From Sipunculus nudus (Eukaryota > Annelida > Sipuncula > Golfingiida > Sipunculidae), in contig CM049321.1 of the NCBI GenBank assembly GCA_026874595.1, positions 16,127,979-16,191,978 of the forward strand: a DNA stretch of 64,000 nucleotides, given 5' to 3'. The notes under the pieces are model-generated. The model did no database searches and was not told where the DNA came from. It saw only the letters and a program-made list of their open reading frames with translations. A program made the translations under genes and the position numbers. Every line of letters begins with the position of its first letter. The stretch's first letter is position 1. Of this stretch, positions 1 through 12,730 are shown piece after piece.

Positions 1-804
1 GGGAACACACGACCTCCGGTAGCACGTATGCCTCCCCGGGGCTAACTGGACCTTCCTCCAAACTCTTATTCATTGTCCTTCGTGACGGAAAAGAAGGGCA
101 CGTGACGGCTTGAGGCAAGACCTCTGAAGCAAGTATGACCTGTCAGCAGCTGTGTGCATCACTTTAGAAGGTCACAGTCATCTGTCATCTGGTGCAGGAT
201 GATTACAGTGAGAAGCCACTAGAAGTAAAGTTTCTCATCTGTCGAGTTATTCAAATTTGGATCCCCGTTTGAGGTTTTATATGATAGGAAGCTTTCGTAT
301 TTTTTTTAACTACATTTTTCTAAAAAAAAATGTTTCTTGTTGTAATACAAAGTTAGGGGGATTTTACCGAAATATTGTAATTTATAACAAATATTCCTGT
401 TATTCTTAAGAAATCATGGCGTTAACTTATATTTACTGATCTAACTTCTCCTCTTTCAGGAGTATAATCAGCTGATTAATGATAAAAATGTATGTTTTTA
501 TCCTATTTCTTATTTTATATAGATAAGCAAGGAATATAAGGGGGTTCCCTGTAATAAACGTTACATTATCTGAAGCTAAAAAAAAATATATCTTTCAACT
601 TAAATTTGTAACCGTTTTTTTGTATTTACAATAAAGTTAAAAATTTCTTCAGGTTTGCAAATGAGCAACAATGAAATGTTTTTCAACACGATCAAGCAGA
701 AAACTTACTTTCATGAAGCCAATGATGAAGCGGGTAAAATAGTTTACCTTAATTTAATTTGGCATGTAAGAGTCGCGAAGAAAGTTACGTTAAGTTATGT
801 TACC
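1..804. other. Intergenic sequence, no gene recognised
   Basis: AT-rich sequence with several short A or T runs. Open frames are short and have no recognisable domain or flanking splice sites. The short open frame that begins near 655 runs straight into the SINE at 805 and is not credible as a gene. Confidence 0.5.
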
Positions 805-1164
805 GGCTTCTGTAGCTCAGGGGTAGAGCACAGGACTCAAAGCCGGGAGATCGTGAGTTCGAATCCCAGCCGAGGCGGTGAGGTTTTTTACGGTCGGACC
901 CCACCCAGAGTGAACGCTCTGCAGGCCTAATGGGTAGGTCGTGCCCAACGGCCGTGTTTCACTCACAAACGAGTGCGCCTTTCGGGGATCCTCGGTGGTA
1001 TAATTACTAGTGCAGTAGTCACCGGGCCTGGTTAACGCCAGGATAAAAAAAATGAGAGGAAGCGTGTGATACTGCCCTGTCATGTAGTCCGAAACTGGAA
1101 TTGAAATCTGCAGATGTACATATACTTAGTTAAGCTAGCATTAAAAATGGAGGCGGTTACCTCC
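805..1164 (+). mobile_element. tRNA-derived SINE, copy 1
   Basis: The head resembles a tRNA gene: an A-box-like TAGCTCAGGGGTAGAGC at about 813-829 and a B-box-like GAGTTCGAATCCC at about 854-866, which together form an internal RNA polymerase III promoter. A body of about 290 bp follows, ending in the self-complementary 16-mer GGAGGCGGTTACCTCC (1149-1164) rather than a poly-A tail. The same head-body-tail order is present in reverse orientation at 52906-53259, which establishes it as a dispersed family. Transposition would depend on a partner LINE, and none is proven here. The anticodon and T arms pair poorly, so it is not a functional tRNA gene. Confidence 0.85.
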
Positions 1165-2685
1165 AAAAGAAATTTTAAAAAAGTTGTTATGTGTAAAATA
1201 CTAGCGGTGTGCCCATGATATAGACAAAGACTTAAAATGGCAACCCCGATGAGCGGTTTCGAGAAATTGGGAGAAATAAACTTCTCAGGATCGGATAAGG
1301 TAGCAACAAAAAAGCACTACGAGGACTGCGGAGAGAGTGCATCGGCAAGGGAATGTGAATCGGTATATTTTAAATAGGAATAGCCATTTTTTTACCACGC
1401 CCAAATCCTCGAATTCTACTTATTTACTCAAACCGTTGGTTTTTGCACATACAATCCACAGGCATGATATTACAACAATCTGATATCCAAAAAGCACAAT
1501 TAAGGATGCTTTAGGAGCTGAATTATTAGAAAAGCAAAAATAAGTATGTAGAAAGTGTTCTTAAAAGTCTTGTTTATTTTTTTCTGGATTGGTGAAGGTA
1601 TGTGATCTTTCAGGGATGCCTGGCTACATCTGTATATAGACAAAAAAGAAGACTAGCAGCAGAGCTTCGCATTAACTGGCTTTAAGAACAAATAATCAAG
1701 GTTGTGTTCAGGGTTATGCGTAATAAAAGTATTGTATTTATAATTATGGATTTAGAACAAAAATAAATCCTGCATCACTCAGTCACTCAGACAGAAAAAC
1801 CATACAGGGAATCAGCGTAGAGCCCGGGGTCCATTATAATCATGTAATAATTTTCCTTTTTATATTTTTCTTTGGGTTTGATTGTTCGCCATGATCCGTG
1901 CAGGTCATTACGACAATGATAATTCTTAATTTCCCCCTCTCAAAGTCAGCACTCCGGTCATATGGACATTATCAAGGAACGTTAAACGATTCCCTCTGGA
2001 GGAACGACGCTACAAAAAAAAATATTGATCAGTAAATGCCATATTTTATTTCTTTTATAATTGATCTGCGGCAGCCCCTAATGTGCTCGTCTTCGATTCT
2101 TGTTCCGTCCCAAGATGCAACCAATCTTGGCAACAAAGTATCGACTGCTGATTATTTATCAAGTGGTTATTTCTGCCCATGTATCGTTATAGCTCGGCTG
2201 ACACATTTTTTTCTGTCTCTTCTCACTTTATCATATAACCCAGTTACTTCTCATCAAAAGATCGAGCTAAGTTTCTTGTAACCGTGTTAATCTAAGCAAA
2301 AAGCCGACTGGAACCCATAACACTTTTCACTAACTGGATTATGTGTGTCACGAGCTGACACATAAATCTCTCGTACCCTTAACTTTTTCTAACCTACTTT
2401 CCTCTGTGCCCTCTGCATTTGGGATGGAAAAGGATTCATTCTCTGTTTCCATTTCAAAGGAATTACTTTTGTCCCATTTTACAATAATAGCTATGTAATA
2501 GAAATAGCAGTGGTTCTGACGAAGAAGTATTTGCACGTAAACGATTTGATATTTTACAAAAACTCGAGTAATTAATCTTCAGAGTAACACTTTCACTGAA
2601 CTTGCATACATAATGTTTCTGACTCATTCAAAATGCTTCCCATGTATTCCAAATATTTTTGTAAATTGAATATATATATATACAC
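1165..2685. other. Intergenic sequence, no gene recognised
   Basis: No coding signal, RNA gene or repeat was recognised. Short open frames near 2036-2281 and 2348-2536 have AT-driven composition and no family resemblance. Confidence 0.45.
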
Positions 2686-2689
2686 GGTG

Positions 2690-3435
2690 CCTCGGGTCAA
2701 ATGGTGTAAAGACTTTGGCTCTCCCCAATTTTAGGTTACGCCCCGAAAATGATTTCAGATTACCCCGGGGTCAACGGAACTTAATTTTAGGTTACCCCGC
2801 ACAAATCAGAATACTCAGGATATATTCATTCAAATATAACAAGTGTTTTTAAATCTGCAAATAATACATGAAAGACATGATTTTTTACAAAAAGTTAATT
2901 ATATTGTTTCATTTGTTTATTGACTCTTACATTTTTACCAAAGCGCATAACACATAACATACAAACATACGATATATAAAAGATTCAACCTAATTTGGGA
3001 AATCAAGGAGATAAAATTTTCAGATAAAAACTCAGAAATGATATTATTAAAGTTGGAGTTTTGTCAGTATGTATGTATTTTTTTTCACTGTATGTTTTGT
3101 TCATTTATAGCTGGGTATAGGGGAAATGTATGTATAGATACATACATATATTCTACAGACGGACTAACTTAATGTTGTTTGCCTTGTGTGTATTTTGCTG
3201 TATACTTTTATGTATTGTTTTTTGTCAATTAATATTTAAAAAAAACAAAAAAACCCAGAAATGAAAAATAAAACTTAAAAAAAAGACTTAATGAATAGGT
3301 TATCTGAAATTGCATTGGGGTTCAGAATACCGATTCGGATTACCGGTTTTCAGTTTACGGTTTTCAGTAAGTGGGGGGGGGGGGGGGTGGTAATCTGGAG
3401 CGGGGGTAATCTAAAATCCTAAAACCTACTTGTAC
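2690..3435. repeat. Repeat with inverted GATTACCC-rich ends and a poly-G tract
   Basis: The left end (about 2705-2805) repeats phrases such as TTTTAGGTTACCCC and TTTCAGATTACCCC. The right end (about 3385-3430) carries the reverse complement of this vocabulary (GGTAATCTGGAGCGGGGGTA, then TAATCTAAAATCC), next to a run of 15 G (3373-3387). Related phrases, again beside a G run, recur at 16975-17090. The inverted ends suggest a non-autonomous DNA element, but no clean terminal inverted repeat or target duplication was resolved. Confidence 0.4.
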
Positions 3436-3814
3436 GGGATACATGAAACTACGGTGACACCGCATACAAACAGGGCTTATGATAGACCTGTGTAAATATT
3501 GAGCCGATAGCTTTACAAATGGTCTGTCGTGTTAGTGATACGGCACCGAGAGCATGCAGGTCCGGCCGCAAGGGGTGTCGGTGGATTATATAAGCAATCT
3601 GACGTCCATTTATGATACATTATATACTGGCACTTAAAATGAAGCACGGATAGGAAAATACTCCATTTACTGCTTTCTTCCTCGTATTTAGATTCCATGA
3701 TGCCGCGTTGCTGATATTCAACGACATATCATTTGGGAAATGTTTACCATTTGCACCGAGAAATATGTAAAAAAGGTAAAGGTTAGGGTTCATAATCTGA
3801 TGTCCCTGACCATG

Positions 3815-4112
3815 TCAGTTTCATGGGACTTTACGCTTTGTCTTCCTGGTCTTTCGGGCCTGTTCATTCTTGTAGCTATTCTCAGCTCCCTGGGGAGCAT
3901 ACAACCCAAGGAGCCATATCAAGGGCTAGAAGGTTATTCGTTCTACATTTGCCTGTCGCCCATGACAAGTACCCATGGGTCGAGAGAGCGCATCCTTGTG
4001 GTAAAGACTTTGGCAGCATTCTCAGGGCGGGTGGCGGTCAGAACGGGACGTGAATCCACAACTTGCGGTCACAAGTCCAGCGCCCCATCCATTACGCCAC
4101 CACGCGCCACAT
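3815..4112 (-). mobile_element. tRNA-derived SINE (second family), minus strand
   Basis: Read on the minus strand from about 4112, the sequence starts GGCGCGTGGTGGCGTAATGG, an A-box-like segment. A B-box-like GTGGATTCACGTCCC follows about 45 bases later, at about 4046-4060. The body runs down to roughly 3815, where similarity to a defined end is lost. Spacing between the two boxes fits a tRNA-derived promoter. A 155-codon open frame on the opposite strand (3740-4207) is merely antisense to this element. The 3' boundary is uncertain. Confidence 0.6.
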
Positions 4113-4238
4113 GTCAACACAAAGTTTCATGTCAGCTAATAAAAAGTGCCGGCCAAGTGAATTTCCGGCCAAGTGAATGTTTTCTTAAGATATGTTTTGA
4201 GACGTAATTATCTGATGTAATATTGTTCAAAAATATGT

Positions 4239-4240
<2 letters not shown>

Positions 4241-4286
<46 letters not shown>

Positions 4287-4309
4287 TTATCATTATCATT
4301 GTAGGCATA
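4241..4309. repeat. (AT)22 microsatellite followed by CATTAT repeats
   Basis: A pure AT dinucleotide run at 4241-4284 is followed directly by about three copies of a CATTAT-like hexamer. Confidence 0.95.
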
Positions 4310-4391
4310 CTCGAGGGCAGACTTGGAAGTTTAGATGTTTAACTCAGAAGTTTAACTTAGAAGTTTTTAGGTTGGCTGATCACATAAACAA

Positions 4392-4845
4392 AACATTGAT
4401 GTCTGTGGCCGATGGAATGGATAATATATTGTTGTCTGTGCCGATGGAATGGATAATATATTGTTGTCTGTGCCGATGGTGTGGATAATATATTGATGTC
4501 TGTGGCCGATGGTATGGATAATATATTGTTGTATGTGCCGATGGAATGGATAATATATTGTTGTCTGTGCCGATGGAATGGATAATATATTGTTGTATGT
4601 GCCGATGGAATGGATAATATATTGTTGTCTGTGCCGATGGTGTGGATAATATATTGTTGTATGTGGCCGATGGTATGGACAATATATTGAAACCAGTGGC
4701 CGCTGGTATGGATAATATTTTGTTGTATGTGGCCGATGGTATGGACAATATATTGAAACCAGTGGCCGATGGTATGGATAATATATTGATGTCAGGAGCC
4801 AATGGTATGGATAACCTATGGATGTCTGCGGCCGATGGCGTTACA
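4392..4845. repeat. 32/33-bp minisatellite, about 13 units
   Basis: Units begin with CCGATGG at about 4409, 4441, 4473, 4506, 4538, 4570, 4602, 4634, 4667, 4700, 4733, 4766, 4799 and 4832. Spacing is 32 bp in most of the left part, where units read TGTGCCGATGG, and 33 bp where an extra G gives TGTGGCCGATGG. The right part is a run of 33-bp units, so the plus strand stays open there as an 11-residue repeat (MDNILLYVADG and variants). The minus strand is open through most of the array. These open frames follow from the repeat period. No flanking splice sites or family resemblance support a protein. Confidence 0.9.
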
Positions 4846-7800
4846 TTTGGGCCGCTTTCACTCAAATCTGCAGGATCTTTTTCTCTCCCCAGTCCGCCCC
4901 TGTATATTGTTTGTGGCCGTATGTGTACAGATTGGTCGAAGATAATTGTTAAATATAACAAGTGTCTGAATATTGATGCGCCAAAGGAATATATTTTATA
5001 GTTTGGTAAAATTGGTAAACGTAGTGTACGGTGGTATAATTTAGGCAACTCTAGCAAATCAAGAATAAAAGCACTCAAAGCTGCAAAGCACAAACATGTA
5101 GTGGGTTACAATTAAAAAGAGGCAATCTATAGGGATGTAAGTTATTATAAGGTTTAATATATAGTTAAAACGTGCAAAGGAAAGTTGCTATGATGTCCAA
5201 ATGGTTCAGTAGGCTTCGTCATGAATAGTTGCATCTGTTCATATTAAAAAGCTGCATCATTAATATTAAATAGCCACTTCATATGTATTATGGGATTTTG
5301 GCGAATAGAGACAATTAAACATCAAAGATATCACATACAAATTATGCTAGTTATATAAAATGCTGGCGATATCATCACTCAGTCGTTTAGGTAAACACAT
5401 CTCAGCGTAAAACGGGCGACAGACCGTATCTACGTGTTACATATAATATATAAAGTGCACATACTTTATCAGATATTATATTCATGGAACGGGAATGATG
5501 GCTTGGGAGGGAGATGGTCCATTGATTTGCCTAATCTATACCTCCTGGTCCCCTGATTCAAAGTGTGATAGACTGATGGTATATAACGTCTCCTTTTTTT
5601 TTTTTTTTATTTTAACTTTTTAAAATTTAAAATTTAAAATATAAATTTAAATTTTTAATTGAAATCTTTAAAAGTTGCGGAGGCTGAAAAAATGAGGAGG
5701 GCCAAGTTCCCCTATAACCCCCTCTAAATCCGCTTATGAGTTTAGATTTTATATGCACGGGACTATAAATAATCAAGTAAATAAGACGAAATGTCATTAA
5801 GATATTTAAACAAACCTCTGAGATTCTAACGGGATCAAACCATTTTGCCTTTCGCGTGCTGACGGTCCAGAAAAATGGTCACGCATCTCAGTAGTCTTTC
5901 ACGATCTCCAATTATTATCCAAAAAAGTATTGATGGGACCTCTCGATGAACTTCTTTTTAAAATATTTTGGAAATGATCCAGAGGTCATGGCAGAACTTG
6001 CGGCATCTGGCCAAAATCCTGGGATTAGTTGAAAAATAAATTTACCTGGAACCATAGCAAAACGAACCATCACAGGCAGTGATGCCAGCAATGTCAAAAC
6101 ACTTCATATCCCGTTCTAATGCACTGTACTATGGTTCTCTACATGATGACATTTAGATTCATTTAGTTCAAAGCATCTTCCGCCGATCTTTCATATATGA
6201 CGCATATATTATTTAATGAATACAAAAGGTAAATTTGTTTAATCCATCTCTGTCCTTAGATGTATTTAACATAAATCAAATGGAATGTATTTGCTATACA
6301 GATTATCTTCTTTGATCTTTATAATTAAATCAAAGCTTTATAAACAAACATGTTTCCATTGCACCACTCGCCAGTTACTATTCACGAGATAAATATAATT
6401 ATCTAACATAACTTTACGTCAACTCCGGAAGATACGTTCCTTTATATGGCTGAATTGACATTAGACCTGCTCCTTCGTACAATGGTTGTAAAAATTCAGA
6501 CCGGATAAAACGACGACCAGACACTCAGAATAGATAAAAGGCTTTAACTTTTACATCTTGTTTATGGTTTTCTACAAGCTAATGGAACTCCTACGCGTTT
6601 TAATTCATTATCGGATTAAGAAGGTTTCGTTCTTCTAAACTACTGTGTTGCGATGTTTTATTTAGCCTCACATTTCCAGCGGAATTTGTGAATAGGGTGT
6701 AACGAAATCAGAAACGTAATGACGAAATCTTCTAGATAATTAATAGATAAAAGCTCTGGCGCTAAATGTGTAGCTTCTTAGGAATATTAAAATACATTAA
6801 CAAGTATTTCATTCATCTCTTAAAAAACGAAAAGTCCTAATTATAATATAAAGGATACTTTCTACCAATGATAACTTTTTCCAAAACTAGATTTCAATAT
6901 TATTTCAATATATTTTAAATAACAAACTTTATGTATTTAAGATGGTTTGTATAGATACTTATACAAAAATAAGGCGAGGCACTCGCAGAGGTTAGTTGGT
7001 GGCATTAGATTATCTGTATCAGTTGAAGAACCCTGCAGACTCGATGACCACCAATCGTGGAATGACTACTAAAATGATTTCTCCTAGCCACGCCGGGTAT
7101 TATATATGCTGTGAAGTAACATAATATTTTACATCAGATTTCATTACTATATCGTTGTGCTAATCAGCTTCTTAATCACTGAATTCAAAAGTAGAACCTC
7201 GGTGATTACAACTAAGCTGATGGATGACATGTTTTGACAAGTGTGTATTTATTACACGCCTGACTTTAAATCTTTGTCCTATTTAAAGACAAACCTGCAT
7301 GTCACTGACTGTTCTGTATTAGACTATAAAGACGTATTATCAGTCTCTTTCATTGAAATACCGGACTTTGTACTCCCACTCAATTCCAATGCCCCCATCT
7401 ACCTGCGTTTAATTTATATTGTAATGTTAAGCATAATATAACTTTTTGCCCTGGAGTAAAACAGACACATTAAAATTTTCTGGCAACAAAATATTAATCT
7501 GCTTTGGTGAATTCCATATAATAATGAATTTAAAGTAAAATGTTATTAATGAGGTATACGTCATTGCAACATTTTACGGTTGGCCTAAGCTGAAGATCTG
7601 TAATTATATATATATATATATGCATTGAAAAATACCCAGGTGTATATCAAAATGGCATTTGTGTACGTTCTATATCCTAATTACATCTTACACTCACCTA
7701 CCTACTATTAATTTACGGTCAGTTGGACGGTCCCAGTAAATATATTCATTTTAACTCATTTAAATGAACACAACTCGCAGCAAATATCCTGTGAAGAAAG

Positions 7801-8745
7801 CTGAATTTTTGTTTAAAACATAATGAATTCAATTGAAAATATCACGAAAAACTGGTAGGACAGTGTGTTTGACCGGATCATAATACTATACTCTGATGAT
7901 TTGAGCGTGATCCATCGTGATCCAAAATGCGTGATTCCCCTCTATACACCTTGCCGATACATGTCCCGTTGCCACTTAAATTCTCTCCGCGGATTGATTA
8001 TCACCTAGACATTTTCTACGTACTTAGAGTACTTTTGTGTCTCCTTCCACGCCCGTATCAGACTCTGACAGGTTTATTTCTTTAAGTTTGCGTACACGCT
8101 ACAAACCTCGGATGTCACAAATCGCATGTCGGAATTATTGGTATAACGCTGCTTTAATAAAATAAACAATTTCAAATGGAAAAAGTTCTACCTTGATCTC
8201 ACGTATGTAGCAGTCAGATTATATAAATTTATTTAACGGACTATCTTTTCATAACAACACCCACACCAGTAGTAGGTGTGTTCACCTGTTACGGGTGTAT
8301 TGTTACACCTTTATTGGGTATATCATGAAACAAAACTCTGCAGCAAAGGAAAAGTCCGAGTAAGGTTGTAGCTCTATCTCCAGTTTCTTCCAGATCTGGC
8401 GGTTGATGCCTTTTTTTATATAGATCTTGCGGGGATTACCCACTGGGGCTGTCGTTTCACAAGGCAGTCATTTCACAGTTGACCATATGATGTTTATTAC
8501 AAATTTGCTCCCATAACCGACCTCGTCTGTGCGCCTTCCGCTTGTAGCAGAGTCGCTTGCTTCCGTTTACGTTCAGTAGGTATTGGAGTTTGATCAACCA
8601 GGTGTTAAGTTTCACAATGAAAAGTCAAATGCTAGTTGTAACGTCATGAATGTTTCGGAATTTAGCTTTTAAGATGGATGATACACAGGATAAGAAATGA
8701 ATTCGCAGGAAAATAAAAACGTTCAGTTCACAATGACAGTCCCGT
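4846..8745. other. Long intergenic stretch, no gene recognised
   Basis: AT-rich single-copy-looking sequence. It contains a short (TA)n run at about 7604-7621 and a segment near 5700-5735 whose end (CCCCCTCTAAATCCGC) vaguely resembles the GGATCC-type MITE termini at 22.1 and 42.6 kb. No splice-bounded open frame, tRNA or clear transposon was seen. Confidence 0.45.
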
Positions 8746-8750
8746 CACTC

Positions 8751-8762
8751 CACGTGACGTCA
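8751..8762 (+). promoter_or_regulatory. Overlapping E-box and CRE (CACGTGACGTCA)
   Basis: CACGTG overlaps a full TGACGTCA palindrome. These match the known recognition sequences of bHLH-ZIP (USF-type) and CREB/ATF-family factors. There is no adjacent gene, so any function is unsupported; chance occurrence or part of an old repeat is possible. Confidence 0.25.
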
Positions 8763-8924
8763 ATTCATTTCGCTGGTAAAGCTAAGAGATCATTGGTTCA
8801 ATCCCCAACCAGAGTGGTCTGATACACTCTGCGTATCCCTATTCGATTTATATATAAGCTTATTTATTTAACATGAATTGCACAAATAGTTATTATAACT
8901 AATCGAGGCACTCTCCATGGCTCC

Positions 8925-9090
8925 GATGATGGCGTTCGGTAGTCTGTAGAGGTGGAGGAAACCGGAAAACCCGGAGAAAACCACAGGCCTTGGGCGGGCA
9001 ACTACAACCCACTCTCATAGCCACACCGGGGATCGAACCCGGGTCGCCAGCGGAGAGAGCCAAGCGGTTTACCCCCCCCCCCCCCCCGAC
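8925..9090 (-). mobile_element. tRNA-derived SINE with conserved central motif, minus strand
   Basis: On the minus strand a perfect B-box-like GGGTTCGATCCC lies at about 9028-9039, preceded by CGCTTGGCTCTC as the degenerate A-box side. Downstream comes a body containing TTTTCTCCGGGTTTTCCGG followed by TTTCCTCCACC (about 8950-8982). A 16-base C run (9072-9087) abuts the head. The head plus body layout is typical of metazoan tRNA SINEs. The motif near the B-box marks it as repeat-derived rather than a tRNA gene. The ends are not precisely defined. Confidence 0.65.
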
Positions 9091-9194
9091 AGTCCAGGCC
9101 CCTATGTCTTACCTTATAATGTGTCACGTGGGCATGATAGTTCTAGGACAACACAAACACTCACACACAAACTTATTTTTTATCCTGTTGGAAG

Positions 9195-9258
9195 CTAAAG
9201 TTTGATTTGTTTGATGGCATGGTACCGGGTCGACGTGTATTTAAATTTAAAGAGCTCA
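9195..9258 (+). repeat. Dispersed repeat fragment, copy 1 (left of the LINE)
   Basis: Contains GATGGCATGGTACCGGGTCG and then ATTTAAAGAGCTCAACC. A related sequence in the same orientation occurs at 15151-15240, on the other side of the LINE. It could be a relic of an older repeat into or beside which the LINE inserted. Confidence 0.5.
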
Positions 9259-9742
9259 ACCTTGTTTATTTATTTTTATTTATTTATTTTATTTATTTAC
9301 ATTATGTTTATACAGGGAAAACCAATCAGTTTAAATTAAACTGGTCTTACTTGGTGCCCTGTATCAGTACATATAAAACATACAATGACTAAACTATCAA
9401 TACAATGCATAAAATAATACCATGACTAAAAATATAAACATGAACATATGGACTCAAATCATAAAAGCATATTAAGAGAGTTAAGAAAGTATATCAATAT
9501 ACATCTATAGACAGAAGGAGTAAACTAAAATATCACATTAAATCAGTATATATATACATGCAAATATGCGAGGCGTACGAACCAATAATATTACAATAAT
9601 CTCAAGCATTTATGGACCTGATCATTGTTAGATTCAGTTAAATACGTATGAAATTAATTTACAGTTGTTGTATGATCTATGAAATGATAAAAGAATGAGT
9701 GCTACATGTATAAAACGCAAATTTATGCAAATATAACATGTG

Positions 9743-12730
9743 TCATATAGAACATACAGTTGCTAAAATTTCCAATTTGATTCGTTTCTTAAAAGATGCA
9801 CAAGTTATGGCTGACTTAGATTCATTGGATAAACTATTCCATACTTTTGGCCCCATATATAGTAAAGATTTTTTCAGATAGTTTGTTCTAGGTTTAGGAA
9901 CGACTAAATCATTGCTCACAGCAGCTCGGGTTTGATGATTGTGAGCTTCATTGACAAAGTGAAAATTATTCTCTTGTAAATCGGGAGCTATTGAACAAAC
10001 ACATTTATACATAAGTACTGCAACAGAATACATATAGCGTTGACGTATATTGAACCAACCCAGTTCATTTACTATGGTTATAGAATCAACATTTCTGTCA
10101 TAGTTTTTGGATATAATGCGGGCAGCTCTGTTTTGTATTTTCTGTACCGTATCATTGGTAGACAATAATGAACAACCCCAAATGCTTAGGGCATAGTCAA
10201 TATGAGGCTGAATTATAGTTGCATAAACCTTAGTAAGAGATTGCATAGACAGATAGCTTGATATTCGGTAAAGAACTTCTATCTTTTGAGATAGTTTTTT
10301 GGATAGAGAGTGAACATGTGGTTTCCAGGATAAATTAGCATCTATTATAACGCCAAGTAGATTAATCTTATTAGAACAAAGTAATGTTGTATCTAATATT
10401 GATATCTTGAGTTTGTGATCAGCAATTCTATGAAGATTTCCAAGTAGCATAACATTAGATTTATTATAATTCAGAGTGAGCAGGTTTTCTCGTACCAGGT
10501 GGTCACATGATTTACTACTCCCTGTAATTTAATCTCAGCTTCTACAGCATTTTTACCATGGCAATATACAGTGACATCATCAGCGTACATTACAATACCA
10601 TCAGTGTTTAGCACATTTGGAAGATCATTTATGTATATCAAAAATAGAATAGGGCCGAGAACTGTACCCTGAGAAACACCTACATTAACAACAGCAGCAT
10701 TGGATAGATTGTTGTTGTATTTTACGATCTGTAGGCGATCATGGAGGTAAGATTGAAACCAGGCAACTGTTTTCTTATCAAAACCAAAAACGAACAACTT
10801 TTCCAATAATCTTTTATGATTTATGGTATCAAATCCTTTGGTTAGGTCGAAAAAACAAGCAGCAGTAACTTTACCCTGATCCATAGTTTTATATACGTCA
10901 TTTGAAAATTTACTAAGAGCCGTTACAGTAGATTTTCCGGGCAGATATGCGTGCTGACTTTCTGAAATTCTATTGCTATTTGTGATAAACCTGATTAGTT
11001 GCCTTTGTACAGCTTTTTCAAATAGTTTCGCAACGTGAGGTATAATTGATATGGGTCTGTAATTACTCTTATTTGCTTTATCGCCTTTTCCTTTATATAC
11101 TGGAGTAATTCGAGCTGTTTTCCAGTCAAGCGGGTACGTGGCGTTATATAGTGATAGATTAAATAGATAACATAACATAGGACTAATGAGCTGCGAAGCC
11201 AATTGGAGTAATGTGATGTCCATATCGATTATATCCAGAGTGTGTTTAGGTGGAAGTGCAAGTAAATCTTTCTGTATATCCTGCGATAGTAGTATAGAAA
11301 ATTTGAAACGGGACTCTGTAATATTCAACGACCGAACAGGGCGGGTTTCGGATGCCTTAAAATTTACCGCTAATATATCACCTATGGTACTGAAATACTC
11401 ATTAAACTCTTCACATGATATATCGCAATCTACTGGTTTAGCTGATGAGGAACCAGGTAATACTTTTTTAAGAGCGCTCCACATACCTTTGATATTATTA
11501 TAGTTATTATCGATGTTATGTCTGAAATAAGCAGTTTTCGTCGATCTTATAAGCGTAGTTACCATGTTTCTCATTCTTCTATACTTAAAGAAGAGAATGT
11601 GAGATTTGTGTTTTACAGCGCATCTGTGTAATCTGTCTCTGAGCTTTATCATGCTACGGATTTGCGGTGTCATCAAAGGGTTATCTCTATGTTTTACCCT
11701 ACGAGACCATATGGGCGCATGTTTATTACAGATATTTAGGAACTCAGTTTTCCAGCTGTTCCATGCAATTTCGATATTAGATTCATAGAATACATTCTGT
11801 AGTATAACAGATGAGGCGATATCATTTCGGTAATTCTCTAGATTAAATTTGCTAAGGTTTCTAGATTTTATTGTTATGACATTTCTATTAATATTTTTGA
11901 ATGATAGTACTGTGTAAACTAAATAGTGGTCACTCAAAGAGATTGGTAACACATCCGTAGTTATATGTCTCCCGGGAATGTTCGAGAAGACTAAATCTAT
12001 CACTGTTGATGAGGTTACAGTTTCTCTGGTTGGAGACTTCACTAACTGCTTAAGTTGGAAATTGCATAGCCACTGGTCAAAGACACTTGTCAAAGTTCCT
12101 GTTTTACTTACATCGATATTAAAATCTCCAAGAATGACTACTGGTACATGGTATTTTACCGATTCCTCAATAAGATCAGTGATTTTACTTAATAAGCATG
12201 TATCAGAAGATGGTGGTCTATATATTGAAGCAACAATAATATTGCGTTCAGCATACTTTACCTTTACAAAGATAGCTTCAGTATTGACTGATTGTAATTC
12301 GTCACATAAAACCGGATTCAAAGTATCATCAACATACAAGGCGACCCCCCCCCCCTCCGTGGCGATCTCGATCTCGCCTGAAGATTTGGTACCCAGGAAT
12401 GTTAATTTCATCATTAGTTATATCTTCACACAACCATGTTTCATTTACTGATATGACTTTTGCGTTACACCTTAAAGCAATATCTTGAAATTCATCAAAT
12501 TTTGGTAAGATACTTCTAATATTAAGGTGTATAAAACAGGTCTGTTTGTTATAAGATACATTTAATAGTTTGATTGGATAAGTTGGATTCTCACCAATTT
12601 GACCGACTTTGTCAATATTAGTGAGAGCCATCGTGTCAACATGGGATTCGGGAGAAAATTCACTGACATTTGTATTTATTATCTGGATCTTGGGGAGTGA
12701 TCTTTGTGAAAATTTCTGTATGATTCCCAT
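9743..12730 (-). pseudogene. LINE ORF2: APE endonuclease and reverse transcriptase, two frameshifts
   Basis: Spans about 995 codons in three pieces. Piece 1 (12730-12329) has the endonuclease start (LNIRSILPKFDE, NETWL). Piece 2 (12414-10471) continues with GGGVALYVDD, IYRPP, GDFNID and SDHYLV, then RT motifs NYRPISI, FDLTKGFD, QGTVLGPILF and the catalytic MYADD. Piece 3 (10450-9743) continues the RT thumb (LLGVIIDANLSW). The frame changes lie at an 11-base C run on the plus strand (12345-12355; one base too many) and at a 4-base T run (10485-10488; one base too few). All catalytic motifs are retained. The endonuclease nicks target DNA and the RT copies the element RNA there. The breaks may be real inactivation or homopolymer sequencing errors. 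Confidence 0.88.

Noticed and set aside
805-877. A true tRNA gene
   Set aside because: The A and B boxes are good but the anticodon and T arms pair poorly, the body continues as a repeat, and a second copy exists. It is a SINE head.
3740-4207. 155-codon plus-strand open frame with a hydrophobic segment resembling a membrane protein
   Set aside because: It overlaps the antisense of a tRNA-derived SINE and shows no family resemblance or splice context.
4380-5093. 237-codon minus-strand open frame with repeated NILSIPSA peptides
   Set aside because: It is a by-product of the 32/33-bp minisatellite and changes repeat phase where unit length changes.
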